Assembly (NCBI GenBank): GCA_046155615.1
Contig: JBJXFP010000033.1
Coordinates: 1 to 19,737, forward strand
DNA length: 19,737 nucleotides
Reading direction: 5' to 3'
From: JANNVZ01 sp046155615
Lineage (GTDB): Bacteria; Bacteroidota; Bacteroidia; Flavobacteriales_D; Sanyastnellaceae
Part shown: positions 1-8,021 of the stretch, one piece after another
How positions within the stretch are numbered: the first letter of the stretch is position 1
Layout of the letters: every line of letters begins with the position of its first letter
Position numbers and translations under genes: made by a program
The notes under the pieces: generated by a model
What the model was told of the DNA's origin: nothing
Database searches by the model: none
Seen by the model: only the letters and a program-made list of their open reading frames with translations

Positions 1-1149
1 ATACCTGATGAATCTGATATAGAAAAGAGCAAAGAGAATCTGAATCAACCCATAACTCAAACAGGCAGCCTCAATACCTGCTATGTATTGATTTCTGATG
101 ATGGTCATCTGATTCATCAATTGAACATCGGCAACAAGGGTGATGATCAAGCTTATCACTTAGTGTCGGATGCGGAAGGCAATGCTTATGCCTCAGGCCT
201 TTCATACAACAGCGAAAACAAATCTTCACAGGTATGGCTGACCAAACTGAATAACAAATGCAACGAAGAATGGACTGAGCACTTTGGCAACGCAGGTATC
301 AACCTTGGAGGCAAGATGGACATCAGCACCTGGGGCTATCTACAGGTGCCGCTGATGGTAAGTAAATCGGGCGCAATCATGTGCGATCATGAATATGATT
401 TCACGCTGATGCAATACGACAGCGAGGGCACCATGCTGGGCTACAACTGCTATGGTGACAAAGAGATAGAGCTACCCAGAATGGTAGCCACCTCGCCCGA
501 TGGCAGCACGTGGCTGCTGGGCGATGTGCTGATGGCTGAAGACAATGAAGATGGCCGCCTTGCACAACATGACACGTGGCTGCGCCAATTGGATATAGAC
601 GGAGAAGCCATTGTTGCAGCCCATACCTACACAGAGGTAGAGGAGCTGGCAACAGACCTCGCCTTCCTGCCGGGCAAAGTGGTAACTATTGCCAACCGCA
701 TGACCAAGGTGAATGATGTGGCTTATCGCAAGTATGAAGACAATGTCTATATCACCTGTTTGACAACACAACCCAAGGCTATCAGCAATACACCCTTGCT
801 TCAATTGATAGAACCCATGGACCTGATAATGGATGAGACAGAGCAAGTAAGAACACACTATGCGGAACCTGAACAAGAAGAAAAATCAGCACAACAGAAT
901 AGCGGACAACATGGAAGCCTTGAGGTAAGGCTCTATCCCAACCCTACACGCAATGCCATCACCATCATGGCCAATGCGCTGATAAAAGAAGTGCGCATAA
1001 TGAGCAGCACGGGCTGCCTGGTGCAAAGTGATGCCATGGTTCAGCAACTACAGATAGAGATTGACACCAATGAACTTGCAGCAGGCACCTACCTGATAGA
1101 GATAGTGACCGTAGATGGCACAGAGGTGAAGCGGTTGGTGGTGGAGTGA
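1..1149 (+). CDS. Secreted beta-propeller-like protein with C-terminal T9SS sorting domain (5' partial)
   Basis: The frame is open from base 1, so the real start lies left of the window; 382 residues are visible. The first ~200 residues contain blocks of the type DAEGNAYASG followed by WLTKLN, which resemble SBBP-type beta-propeller repeats in which a display of change over 'G.D...' motifs builds the blades. The last ~75 residues form a typical type IX secretion sorting domain: LYPNPT motif, then strands ending in GTYLIEI, a turn and KRLVVE at the very C terminus. Such proteins cross the inner membrane by Sec and the outer membrane by the Por machinery, where the tail is removed and the protein is released or anchored. 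A Gln/Glu-rich linker (around EQEEKSAQQ) separates the propeller from the tail. The biological substrate is unknown. The family assignment of the tail is secure, the propeller assignment is inference. Confidence 0.85.
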   Translation: MPDESDIEKSKENLNQPITQTGSLNTCYVLISDDGHLIHQLNIGNKGDDQAYHLVSDAEGNAYASGLSYNSENKSSQVWLTKLNNKCNEEWTEHFGNAGINLGGKMDISTWGYLQVPLMVSKSGAIMCDHEYDFTLMQYDSEGTMLGYNCYGDKEIELPRMVATSPDGSTWLLGDVLMAEDNEDGRLAQHDTWLRQLDIDGEAIVAAHTYTEVEELATDLAFLPGKVVTIANRMTKVNDVAYRKYEDNVYITCLTTQPKAISNTPLLQLIEPMDLIMDETEQVRTHYAEPEQEEKSAQQNSGQHGSLEVRLYPNPTRNAITIMANALIKEVRIMSSTGCLVQSDAMVQQLQIEIDTNELAAGTYLIEIVTVDGTEVKRLVVE

Positions 1150-1183
1150 GTAATACTATCAACTGATTTGGTCAGAATATCAA

Positions 1184-1206
1184 AGCTCCGGTAACGGGGC
1201 TTTTTT
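1184..1206 (+). terminator. Rho-independent terminator after the T9SS protein gene
   Basis: AGCTCCG (1184-1190) pairs with CGGGGCT (1195-1201) through one G-U pair, with a GTAA tetraloop, followed by a run of six T. It separates the secreted-protein gene from ftsK. Confidence 0.85.
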
Positions 1207-1247
1207 CTATATTACAGTCAAAGTTTCCTTGTTGACAATTGCCACCA

Positions 1248-3953
1248 ATGGAACCATACTACTATGAAGCATTTCGCAAATTGCAAATCTCAAGAGCGAA
1301 TCTCACATTGGCAAAAAACACCATCAAAAACAGCGAAGAAGACTCCATCGGAGCAGGCCCCCCGTGGACAGAACCCCACACTGAAAAAGCCAGCAGGCCA
1401 AAAAAACAGAAGTCAGCTGGCACAGGCCGCTGGGCTGGTCTTAAAGCCTTCGTAGCAGACCCGCGGGTTCAGAAAATCACAGGTATTTTCTTAGTGTTGT
1501 TCAGCGTTTTTGTGTTCTTGTCTTGCACATCATATCTCTTTACCGGTTCGCACGATTTTTTGCTGGTAACTGCTGATGAGGCAACTGTGGAATTCTCGCA
1601 GAATGAACCCTACAAAAACTGGATGGGGAAAATCGGAGCACACGTTGCCTGGTTTTTCATGAACAAATATTTCGGCTTGGGTGCCCTATTCATTCCACTG
1701 ATATTATTCATGGTGGGCATTCGTGTGTGGCTGAAAAGAGACTTGCTTCCGTTTTGGAAAACCATGCGCCTGTCCATTCTTGCCATGTTCTTCTTTCCGC
1801 TGGCCATTGGTTTTCTCTTTCACCACCGAGTAGATGGTTTTGACAGAACCATTGAGATCACCTGCAACCAGAACCTCGTGGGTGGCTACGGTCACTTCGC
1901 TACCGAGTGGTGTACGTTCACCTTGGGTTGGTTCGGCACATTGATGTTTTTGTTGTTTGTGATAGGTGCTTTCCTCATGTTCAACTACAGCGCGCAAGTG
2001 GAAGGTGCAGGCAAACGACTGATCGAGTGGTGGCGCAATCGTGCAAAAGCTATTGCACCTGAGGAAGAGGAAGAAGATGAACAACCAAAAACCAAGGATG
2101 CAAAAGCAGCCGCTGCCGCTGCAGTGGCATCCAATGCTTTTGCGGAGGAGGAGGATGGAACAACAGTGACCAACAATTTCAAACCAGAGCCGACACAAGC
2201 GATGGAAGCGGAAGAAGAAGACGCGTTTGAAATAGTGACCAACAACGAACCGGAGTACATACCTGTGGTGCCTGCCCTCGAACTGGAGCCAATAGAGATA
2301 ACAGCGGACACCATGTTGCCTGCCGGAACTGTGGCTACCGAAACCATTGGTGAAGGTGGAATGGACATAGCGATAGAAGGTGTGGAAGAAGAACTGACCG
2401 AAGCCGAAATAGAGCGCACATTAGAAAAGCTCGGCCCCTTCGACCCGAAGAAAGACCTGCCGCGTTACGAATTGCCCAGCATAGAAATGCTGAAACCACA
2501 TGGCGGACAAGGCCCGCAGATAAACAAAGAAGAACTGGAAGCAAACAAGAACAAGATTGTAGAAACGCTGAACCAGTACAAAATAGAGATCGCCAAAATC
2601 AAAGCGAGCATTGGCCCGACAGTGACACTGTATGAAATAGTGCCTGCACCGGGTGTGCGCATTTCCAAGATAAAAAGCTTAGAAGATGATATTGCGTTGA
2701 GCCTTGCAGCCCTTGGCATACGCATCATTGCGCCTATACCCGGCAAAGGCACCATAGGCATAGAAGTGCCCAACAGCAAACCCGATGTGGTGAGCATGCG
2801 CGCTTTGATTGCATCCGAAAAATTTCAGAATGCCGAGATGGAGTTGCCTATAGCCTTGGGCAAAACCATCAGCAATGAGAACTACGTAGTGGACCTGGCC
2901 AAGATGCCTCACCTGCTGATGGCGGGTGCTACGGGACAAGGAAAGTCTGTAGGCTTGAACGCCATTCTCGTTTCATTGCTTTACAAAAAGCATCCTGCGG
3001 AAATCAAGTTTGTGCTGGTGGACCCCAAGAAGGTGGAGCTGACGCTCTTCAACAAAATAGAGCGCCACTTCTTAGCCAAGCTGCCCGGCACAGCCGAGCC
3101 AATCATAACCGATACAGCGAAGGTGGTGAAGACCTTGCAGTCGCTGTGTATAGAGATGGACAACCGCTATGAGTTGCTGAAGATGGCTGCCTGCCGCAAC
3201 ATCAAGGAATACAACGGCAAGTTTGTGCAACGCAGATTGAATCCTGAGAACGGCCACCGATACCTGCCCTACATAGTGCTGGTGGTGGATGAGTTTGCTG
3301 ACCTCATCATGACCGCAGGGCGCGAGGTGGAAACACCTATTGCACGCCTTGCACAGTTGGCGCGCGCCATTGGCATTCACCTCATCATTGCTACACAGCG
3401 CCCATCGGTCAATATCATTACAGGAACTATCAAAGCCAACTTCCCTTCGCGCATTGCCTTTCGCGTGACAAGTAAAATAGACTCACGCACCATCCTAGAC
3501 ACAGGCGGTGCTGATCAGCTTATAGGCCGTGGCGATATGCTTTATTCCACCGGCAATGATTTGATACGCTTGCAATGCGGCTTTGTGGATACACCCGAAG
3601 TGGAGGAGATAACCGACATGATAGGCAACCAGCAGGGCTATCCCGATGCGCTGCTGCTGCCTGAAGTTTTTGATGAAAATGCATTGGACGTGGATAGCTT
3701 TGACCCCGGTGACCGTGACGAACTGTTTAGCGAAGCAGCCCGCATCGTAGTATCTACACAACAAGGCAGTGCCTCGCTGCTGCAACGCAAACTGAAATTA
3801 GGCTACAACCGCGCAGGCCGATTGGTGGACCAGTTGGAGGCTGCCGGAGTGATAGGCCCCTTCGAAGGAAGCAAAGCCCGCAAGGTGTTGATACCCGATG
3901 AGATTACTTTGGAACAGTTCTTGAAAAACTCGGCCGCCAACCCCAATTATTAG
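1248..3953 (+). CDS. ftsK: DNA translocase FtsK
   Basis: A 901-residue septal DNA pump that clears chromosome ends through the closing septum. Four hydrophobic segments (roughly residues 77-97, 134-160, 176-192, 222-247) form the membrane domain, followed by an Ala/Glu-rich linker (about 265-400). The motor has an alpha domain (around GPTVTLYEIVPAPGV), a Walker A motif GATGQGKS near 560-567 and a Walker B LVVDEFAD with D/E near 681-682. The last ~70 residues are the winged-helix gamma domain that reads polar chromosome signals (QRKLKLGYNRAGRLVDQLE). The start is uncertain: ATG at 1248 is used here; an upstream TTG at 1239 and an internal TTG near 1308 are alternatives. The first ~60 residues are unusual (see finding on reading frame). 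lolA follows 12 bp downstream, the usual Bacteroidota arrangement, so the two are probably cotranscribed. Confidence 0.97.
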   Translation: MEPYYYEAFRKLQISRANLTLAKNTIKNSEEDSIGAGPPWTEPHTEKASRPKKQKSAGTGRWAGLKAFVADPRVQKITGIFLVLFSVFVFLSCTSYLFTGSHDFLLVTADEATVEFSQNEPYKNWMGKIGAHVAWFFMNKYFGLGALFIPLILFMVGIRVWLKRDLLPFWKTMRLSILAMFFFPLAIGFLFHHRVDGFDRTIEITCNQNLVGGYGHFATEWCTFTLGWFGTLMFLLFVIGAFLMFNYSAQVEGAGKRLIEWWRNRAKAIAPEEEEEDEQPKTKDAKAAAAAAVASNAFAEEEDGTTVTNNFKPEPTQAMEAEEEDAFEIVTNNEPEYIPVVPALELEPIEITADTMLPAGTVATETIGEGGMDIAIEGVEEELTEAEIERTLEKLGPFDPKKDLPRYELPSIEMLKPHGGQGPQINKEELEANKNKIVETLNQYKIEIAKIKASIGPTVTLYEIVPAPGVRISKIKSLEDDIALSLAALGIRIIAPIPGKGTIGIEVPNSKPDVVSMRALIASEKFQNAEMELPIALGKTISNENYVVDLAKMPHLLMAGATGQGKSVGLNAILVSLLYKKHPAEIKFVLVDPKKVELTLFNKIERHFLAKLPGTAEPIITDTAKVVKTLQSLCIEMDNRYELLKMAACRNIKEYNGKFVQRRLNPENGHRYLPYIVLVVDEFADLIMTAGREVETPIARLAQLARAIGIHLIIATQRPSVNIITGTIKANFPSRIAFRVTSKIDSRTILDTGGADQLIGRGDMLYSTGNDLIRLQCGFVDTPEVEEITDMIGNQQGYPDALLLPEVFDENALDVDSFDPGDRDELFSEAARIVVSTQQGSASLLQRKLKLGYNRAGRLVDQLEAAGVIGPFEGSKARKVLIPDEITLEQFLKNSAANPNY

Positions 3954-3965
3954 CAACACATTTTT

Positions 3966-4619
3966 ATGAAAAAGACTTCCCTCCTGCTCGCCATTGCATT
4001 GGTTAGCGTGGCTATCAGCAGCACAGCACAAACCTCGAAAGAAATTCTCGACCAGCTTTCGGCCAAGGCAAAAGCATACAAGAGCATCACTGCGGACTTT
4101 ACCAGTTCGCTGGTAAATCCGAAAACCAACCAGACCACAAGCCAAAGCGGCAGCATCAAGATAAAAGGCTCCAAGTATTATGTGAGCATGGGCGACTACC
4201 AGATATGGTGCGATGGCAAGACTGTTTGGAACTACAGCAAGAAAGACAACAGCGTAACCATTGACAACCTTGCCGATGTGAAAGACGGTGGTTTCGACCC
4301 CTCAGAGATGTTCACTATATGGGAAAAAGACTTCAAGCATGAAATGAAAAACACCAACCTGACAGTGGACGGTGTGGCCTGCTACCAGATACAACTGAAC
4401 CCCAACAACCCCAAGAACAAGAGCTACCACACCATAACCATGTATGTGGACAAGGCCAAAATGGAAGTGACCAAGGTTGAAGTAAAAACCCGCGAGAACG
4501 CCACCATCACCTACAAGATAAAGAACTTCAAAACCACGCAAGACTTGCCTGATACGGACTTCACGTTTGTCACATCGAAACATCCAGGCTGTGAAGTAGT
4601 GGATAATAGGGAGCCATAA
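3966..4619 (+). CDS. lolA: LolA-like outer-membrane lipoprotein carrier
   Basis: A 217-residue periplasmic protein with a cleavable signal peptide (KKTSLLLAIALVSVAISSTAQ). After it comes the LolA/LppX-type fold: an N-terminal helix (ILDQLSAKAKAYKSITADFT) then alternating strands, including YYVSMGDYQIWCDGKTVWNY and a late strand pair around YVDKAKMEVTKVEVKTRENA. LolA proteins carry lipoproteins from the inner membrane to the outer membrane in a hydrophobic cradle. It lies directly after ftsK and before a strong terminator, an arrangement I recognise from other Bacteroidota. Many Bacteroidota LolA homologues have not been tested biochemically, so a role in lipoprotein sorting is inferred from family. 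Two cysteines (in QIWCDG and VACYQ/HPGCE) are present in the mature part. Confidence 0.88.
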   Translation: MKKTSLLLAIALVSVAISSTAQTSKEILDQLSAKAKAYKSITADFTSSLVNPKTNQTTSQSGSIKIKGSKYYVSMGDYQIWCDGKTVWNYSKKDNSVTIDNLADVKDGGFDPSEMFTIWEKDFKHEMKNTNLTVDGVACYQIQLNPNNPKNKSYHTITMYVDKAKMEVTKVEVKTRENATITYKIKNFKTTQDLPDTDFTFVTSKHPGCEVVDNREP

Positions 4620-4642
4620 ATTCGCTGATACATGATAACAAG

Positions 4643-4669
4643 AAGGCCAACCACGCGGTTGGCCTTTTT
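4643..4669 (+). terminator. Strong rho-independent terminator after lolA
   Basis: AAGGCCAACC (4643-4652) pairs perfectly over 10 bp with GGTTGGCCTT (4657-4666) around an ACGC loop, followed by a T run. The same stem-loop recurs at 17598-17621 and, mutated, at 17493-17516. Confidence 0.92.
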
Positions 4670-4704
4670 GGTTCTTTATTAAACATATCAGCATCCGTGA
4701 AGTA

Positions 4705-4730
4705 TGTAACGAATACCTGAATGCATGTAA
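4705..4730 (+). promoter_or_regulatory. TGTAAC-N15-TGTAA motif, site 1 (before the first beta-barrel gene)
   Basis: TGTAAC at 4705 and TGTAAT at 4726, spaced exactly 21 bp, 36 bp before the ATG at 4766. One of seven sites with identical spacing in this window; it reads like an ECF-type -35/-10 pair or two phased activator half-sites. An earlier in-frame ATG at 4722 lies inside the motif, which supports the later start. Confidence 0.7.
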
Positions 4731-4765
4731 TTGCCAAGCCTTCCATTGTTCGGGCATTTGCGGCA

Positions 4766-5332
4766 ATGAAAAGATTACTACTATTTGTGCTGTTGCTGTT
4801 CGGATTATTTCCATCGCAACTATCAGCACAAGAGAACTTCGGGAACACGCTCAACTTAGGAGTGGGTGTAGCAGGCTATGGTGGTTATTACCGCTATGCT
4901 GGCAGGTCGCTGGCTACCTTTCATATCAACTATGAGTTGAACGTAGCGCCCAGCTTTACGCTCGCACCCTTTGCCAGTTTCTATTCTTTCTCCAGCCGTT
5001 ACTACTGGGGCAACAGCAACAATCCTCACCGCTACTATGGCTACCGCGAAACAGTGATACCCATAGGACTGAAGGGAACCTTTTACTTTGATGAAATACT
5101 TGTTGCAGGTTCCAAATGGGACTTCTACTTGGCAGGTTCCATTGGGTTTGCAATCATCAATTCGCATTGGGATGATGGCTATGAGGGTGACAAAAACTAT
5201 TACCACAGCGGCACTCCCCTCCTACTGGACATCCATATGGGTATGGAGTATCACTTCAACAATCGCATTGGAATGTTTCTGGATTTGTCCAGCGGCATGT
5301 CCACCATTGGCTTGGCTGTTCATTCTAAATAA
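4766..5332 (+). CDS. Outer-membrane beta-barrel protein
   Basis: A 188-residue protein with a clear signal peptide (MKRLLLFVLLLFGLFPSQLSAQ) and a mature part made of alternating aromatic/hydrophobic strands rich in Tyr and Gly (for example SFYSFSSRYYWG, WDFYLAGSIGFAIIN, MGMEYHFNNRIGMFLDLS). This is the pattern of small eight- to ten-strand Bacteroidota beta-barrels. The start at 4766 is chosen because the upstream in-frame ATG would overlap the TGTAAC motif and because the signal peptide begins here. The 51-residue membrane protein gene follows 14 bp downstream. Substrate or partner cannot be read from the sequence; it may be a structural or stress-related envelope protein. Confidence 0.8.
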   Translation: MKRLLLFVLLLFGLFPSQLSAQENFGNTLNLGVGVAGYGGYYRYAGRSLATFHINYELNVAPSFTLAPFASFYSFSSRYYWGNSNNPHRYYGYRETVIPIGLKGTFYFDEILVAGSKWDFYLAGSIGFAIINSHWDDGYEGDKNYYHSGTPLLLDIHMGMEYHFNNRIGMFLDLSSGMSTIGLAVHSK

Positions 5333-5346
5333 AAAACAATTTACAA

Positions 5347-5502
5347 ATGGGAAACATACTTTACCTCATTGCAGTAGTGCTCATCATTCTTTGGGCCATT
5401 GGTTACCTGGGTTATAGCTCAGGCGGGCTTATCCATATTCTGCTGGTGATTGCAGTTATCGCCATCATCCTTCGCATCATTCAAGGAAAGAAAATAGTTT
5501 GA
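5347..5502 (+). CDS. Small membrane protein, lmo0937/DUF5670 type
   Basis: A 51-residue reading frame starting MGNILYLIAVVLIILWAIGY and ending RIIQGKKIV. Two hydrophobic helices (about residues 3-22 and 28-46) are separated by a short Gly/Ser turn (SSGG), with a basic tail. This matches the lmo0937/DUF5670 family, tiny membrane proteins that are often found near stress genes and are of unknown function. It starts 14 bp after the preceding beta-barrel gene and is probably on the same transcript driven from the motif at 4705. It is too short for standard ORF length cut-offs and could easily be missed. Confidence 0.85.
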   Translation: MGNILYLIAVVLIILWAIGYLGYSSGGLIHILLVIAVIAIILRIIQGKKIV

Positions 5503-5595
5503 TTTTTTTCGATGTCAATGAGGCTGCAACATGTGTGGTCTCATTTGGTGTGCGCTCACGTTTTTGCATGAGCACTTCTTGCAATGTGTGAAGGA

Positions 5596-5621
5596 TGTAA
5601 TGTATTGCTCCGCAACTGTAA
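5596..5621 (+). promoter_or_regulatory. TGTAA-N16-TGTAAC motif, site 2 (before the second beta-barrel gene)
   Basis: TGTAAT at 5596 and TGTAAC at 5617, spaced 21 bp, 61 bp before the ATG at 5683. The upstream in-frame ATG at 5584 would place the motif inside the coding region and would give a Cys-rich N terminus without a signal peptide, so the later start is preferred. A small hairpin TTTGC-AACG-GCAAA (5648-5661) lies in the leader. Confidence 0.65.
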
Positions 5622-5682
5622 CAACTGTAGTACAAGCCCGGGTCAGGTTTGCAACGGCAAAGAAAATAACAGCCAACAACAA

Positions 5683-6363
5683 ATGAATTACAAGAAAACA
5701 AATGCAATAGCAAGTATGACTTGCTTGGTGTGCATGCTCGTGAGCACTGCACAAATGAACGGACAAGGTGGCGAAGTGGGCCTTCGATTTATGCCCACCA
5801 TATCCAACGTGAGTGCTCAAACCTCAACTGGAGGTGTAATAGAAGGGGAGGCTACTCTTGGTTATGGTATTGGCTTGATGCTCGGATACCATTTTAATGA
5901 AATCGTAGGTGTGCAGATAGAAGGTATTTACAACACCATATCGCAGAAGTATGTAGAACAAGACAAGGAACATAAAATCAAACTGAAGTATTTCAACATT
6001 CCACTATTGATGTCGCTCAATACCGGCAATACAAAGGTGGTGAACTTCAACATTGTGGGAGGCCCCCAGATTGGCATCAGCGTTGGCAGTAGCTTAGAAA
6101 CGGTAAACGGAAATAACATAAACAATGAGCAAGCTGTGCTCTCAGTAAAGAAAGGAGACCTCGGCTTAGCTTATGGTGCAGGCCTGGACTTTGGACTCAA
6201 TCCAGTAAACACATTACGATTCAGCATTGGCTTTCGCGGTGTATATGGCTTGTTTGACATCAGCGACAACAACCGCAACCTCGCTACTGACTCATACTAT
6301 TTATTAGACAGAACACATATCAAAACATACTCAGGTTACATAGGTGCTTCCTTTTTATTCTGA
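5683..6363 (+). CDS. PorT-like outer-membrane beta-barrel protein
   Basis: A 226-residue protein starting MNYKKTNAIASMTCLVCMLV with a signal peptide ending near MNGQG. The mature part follows the OMP_b-brl_2/PorT-like layout: EVGLRFMPTISN, a long loop, LGYGIGLMLGYHFNEIVGVQIEGIY, then KLKYFNIPLLM, NFNIVGGPQIGISVG, LGLAYGAGLDFGL, LRFSIGFRGVYGLFDI and a closing YSGYIGASFLF with C-terminal Phe as recognised by the BAM machinery. The phrase 'fNiPLLm' is a hallmark of this family in Bacteroidota. Role unknown; such barrels occur near stress and T9SS genes. It is preceded by the second TGTAA motif and followed by a weak terminator. Confidence 0.85.
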   Translation: MNYKKTNAIASMTCLVCMLVSTAQMNGQGGEVGLRFMPTISNVSAQTSTGGVIEGEATLGYGIGLMLGYHFNEIVGVQIEGIYNTISQKYVEQDKEHKIKLKYFNIPLLMSLNTGNTKVVNFNIVGGPQIGISVGSSLETVNGNNINNEQAVLSVKKGDLGLAYGAGLDFGLNPVNTLRFSIGFRGVYGLFDISDNNRNLATDSYYLLDRTHIKTYSGYIGASFLF

Positions 6364-6412
6364 TGAAAAAGTTTAACTAAAAACGATTCGTCTCTCTCTC
6401 CCAAAATATGAT

Positions 6413-6442
6413 GACCTGCACGTAACAACTTGCAGGTCTTTG
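6413..6442 (+). terminator. Possible rho-independent terminator
   Basis: GACCTGCA (6413-6420) pairs with TGCAGGTC (6431-6438) over 8 bp around a 10-nt loop, followed by only a short TTTGT. The weak T tract lowers confidence. Confidence 0.5.
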
Positions 6443-6497
6443 TATGCTATATCGCTTGCATGCAAGGCACCTGCCCAATACTAAAACATGTGAAAAG

Positions 6498-6523
6498 TGT
6501 AAGAGGACGCAAACGATGTGTAA
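6498..6523 (+). promoter_or_regulatory. TGTAA-N16-TGTAAC motif, site 3 (before the lipocalin-like gene)
   Basis: TGTAAG at 6498 and TGTAAC at 6519 inside ATGTGTAAC, spaced 21 bp, 91 bp before the ATG at 6614. Because no terminator is seen until after 11895, this site could drive the whole run 6614-11895. Confidence 0.7.
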
Positions 6524-6557
6524 CATGAAAGCGAGTGCACTACGAGTTATTTGTCAA

Positions 6558-6573
6558 GTGGCAATTCTGCCAC
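6558..6573 (+). promoter_or_regulatory. Leader hairpin of the lipocalin-like gene
   Basis: GTGGCA-ATTC-TGCCAC forms a perfect 6-bp stem with a 4-nt loop; its centre is about 43 nt past the TGTAA motif. A second stem GCCGC/GCGGC follows at about 6581-6596. Similar hairpins sit at the same distance in the leaders of both csbD-family genes. Confidence 0.5.
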
Positions 6574-6613
6574 ACTTGAGCCGCCAATAAGCGGCATACA
6601 ATCAACAGATATA

Positions 6614-7024
6614 ATGAATAAAAGGAATTTAGCGATAGCGCTTACATGCATAGTGGCCATTGGTACGCTGGCATCATGCAACAAATACGAAGATGGTCCG
6701 GGCATCAGCCTTCGGTCCAGAAGAGAGCGTGTGGCCAATACATGGCAAGTGGAGAACTACAAAGTGAATGGCTCAGACCTCACCAGCCTGGTAGCGGACT
6801 ACACAGAAACCTTCACCAAAGACTATGACTACAGCTACCAGTGGGGATCGCTGGACGGCACCGGAACATGGGTTTTTCAAAACAATGATGAAGAGATAAA
6901 CCTCACCGGAACCGATGACCAAACATCAAGGATTTTGGAGATTGAGAAATTGGAAGAAAAAGCTTTTTGGTACTACTACATGGATGGCGATGACAAGCAT
7001 GAAATTCATCTTATTCCGAATTGA
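6614..7024 (+). CDS. Lipocalin-like lipoprotein
   Basis: A 136-residue protein with a lipoprotein signal (MNKRNLAIALTCIVAIGTLASC, lipobox LASC). The mature part starts NKYEDGPGISLRSRRERVANTWQVENY, which is the typical opening of Bacteroidota lipocalin-like proteins, and continues as strands: YTETFTKDYDYSY, GTGTWVFQNNDEEINL and WYYYMDGDDKHEIHLIPN. It is probably anchored in the outer membrane or periplasmic leaflet. The ligand is unknown. ATG at 6614 is chosen over an upstream TTG at 6551 because it starts the signal peptide and leaves the TGTAA motif and leader hairpin in non-coding DNA. First gene of the run that also carries FMN reductase and TspO. Confidence 0.8.
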   Translation: MNKRNLAIALTCIVAIGTLASCNKYEDGPGISLRSRRERVANTWQVENYKVNGSDLTSLVADYTETFTKDYDYSYQWGSLDGTGTWVFQNNDEEINLTGTDDQTSRILEIEKLEEKAFWYYYMDGDDKHEIHLIPN

Positions 7025-7104
7025 TATGAGCAGGAGAATAGGAAAGCCCAACACCTGCGATTCCGTTTCCACAAAACAAATACAACCCTTAATACAAATA
7101 GAAC

Positions 7105-7407
7105 ATGAAAAATCAACACAAGAGACCACGAACTCCATCAGCACAACCCGTTGAAAAAACGAACGAAGACTTCAACAAAAAAGCACCACACAAGGATGAT
7201 GAAGACTTGAAACAAACGAACGTGATAATAGAAGTACCTAACGTAGGAGAGAAGGAAAAACAAGTGCCCGGTGATGTCTCGATGGACAAGCCGGAGACGA
7301 AAGAAACCATCGGGGACAAACTGCAGCCACAGAAGCCCGACACCCCATCGGACGGAAGGAAAGATGGGGAGGCTGATGCCGAGCAAACCACTCATCCGGA
7401 AGAATAA
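7105..7407 (+). CDS. Hydrophilic, probably disordered protein of unknown function
   Basis: A 100-residue protein made almost only of Lys, Glu, Asp, Pro, Gln and Thr (for example KDDEDLKQTN, KPETKETIGDKLQPQKPDTP, ending TTHPEE). It has no hydrophobic core, no signal peptide and no recognisable domain, which is the composition of intrinsically disordered, hydrophilin-like proteins that often accompany stress genes. The start ATG at 7105 follows an A-rich leader 80 bp after the lipocalin-like gene. The FMN reductase gene begins 36 bp after its stop. The reading frame is uninterrupted and in the same direction as its neighbours, which makes it likely real, but its function cannot be stated. Confidence 0.65.
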   Translation: MKNQHKRPRTPSAQPVEKTNEDFNKKAPHKDDEDLKQTNVIIEVPNVGEKEKQVPGDVSMDKPETKETIGDKLQPQKPDTPSDGRKDGEADAEQTTHPEE

Positions 7408-7443
7408 CTGCGCAATGGAAATATTGCAACAATCCCTACGCCC

Positions 7444-8010
7444 ATGAAACCACAAGTTGCCATCATCTCCGTCAGCATTCGCGAAGGCCGAAGAAGCCAT
7501 CGTGTTGCGCTTTATTTTAAGAACTACCTGGCTGAACACCTGCTGGCCGATACAGAAATCATAGACCTGCGTTCTTACAATTTTCCCCTATTTACAGATA
7601 CGCTGAAGGCACAAAAAGATCCATCCACATTCGCGTTGGAATTTGGCGTGCAGGTGAATACGGCAGAGGCCATCATCATAGTAACACCGGAATACAACGG
7701 TGGTATGCCCGCAAGTTTGAAGAATGCGATAGACCTGCTCAATGATGAATGGCGCAACAAACCGATTGGTATATGTACCGTTTCAGCCGGTGCGTTGGGC
7801 GGATCACAAGTGTTGATGTCATTGCAGTTTTCACTTTGGAAAATAGGCGCTACCATTATTGCAAGTACTTACTCGGTTGCAAAGGTGCAAGAGGCATTCT
7901 CAGAAACCGGGGTACCTACTGATGCTATCGCTGCCGATGCTTATGCAAAGATTTTTCTAACGGATTTGTTGGACAGTATTCAATCACATCACCATGCTAT
8001 TGCTGAATAA
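7444..8010 (+). CDS. NADPH-dependent FMN reductase family protein
   Basis: A 188-residue flavodoxin-fold reductase. Family motifs are clear: the N-terminal strand VAIISVSIREGRRS with the FMN phosphate-binding turn, the mid-protein TPEYNGGMPASLKNAIDLL (the usual PEYN...LKNAID signature that holds the flavin ring) and a later SAGALGGSQVLMSLQFSL segment. Relatives such as chromate, azo and quinone reductases pass electrons from NAD(P)H through FMN to quinones or other acceptors, which protects against redox stress. The true substrate cannot be told from the sequence. The gene is 11 bp upstream of the tspO-like gene, so the two are probably translated from one transcript. Confidence 0.9.
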   Translation: MKPQVAIISVSIREGRRSHRVALYFKNYLAEHLLADTEIIDLRSYNFPLFTDTLKAQKDPSTFALEFGVQVNTAEAIIIVTPEYNGGMPASLKNAIDLLNDEWRNKPIGICTVSAGALGGSQVLMSLQFSLWKIGATIIASTYSVAKVQEAFSETGVPTDAIAADAYAKIFLTDLLDSIQSHHHAIAE

Positions 8011-8021
8011 ACCTTACTGCA

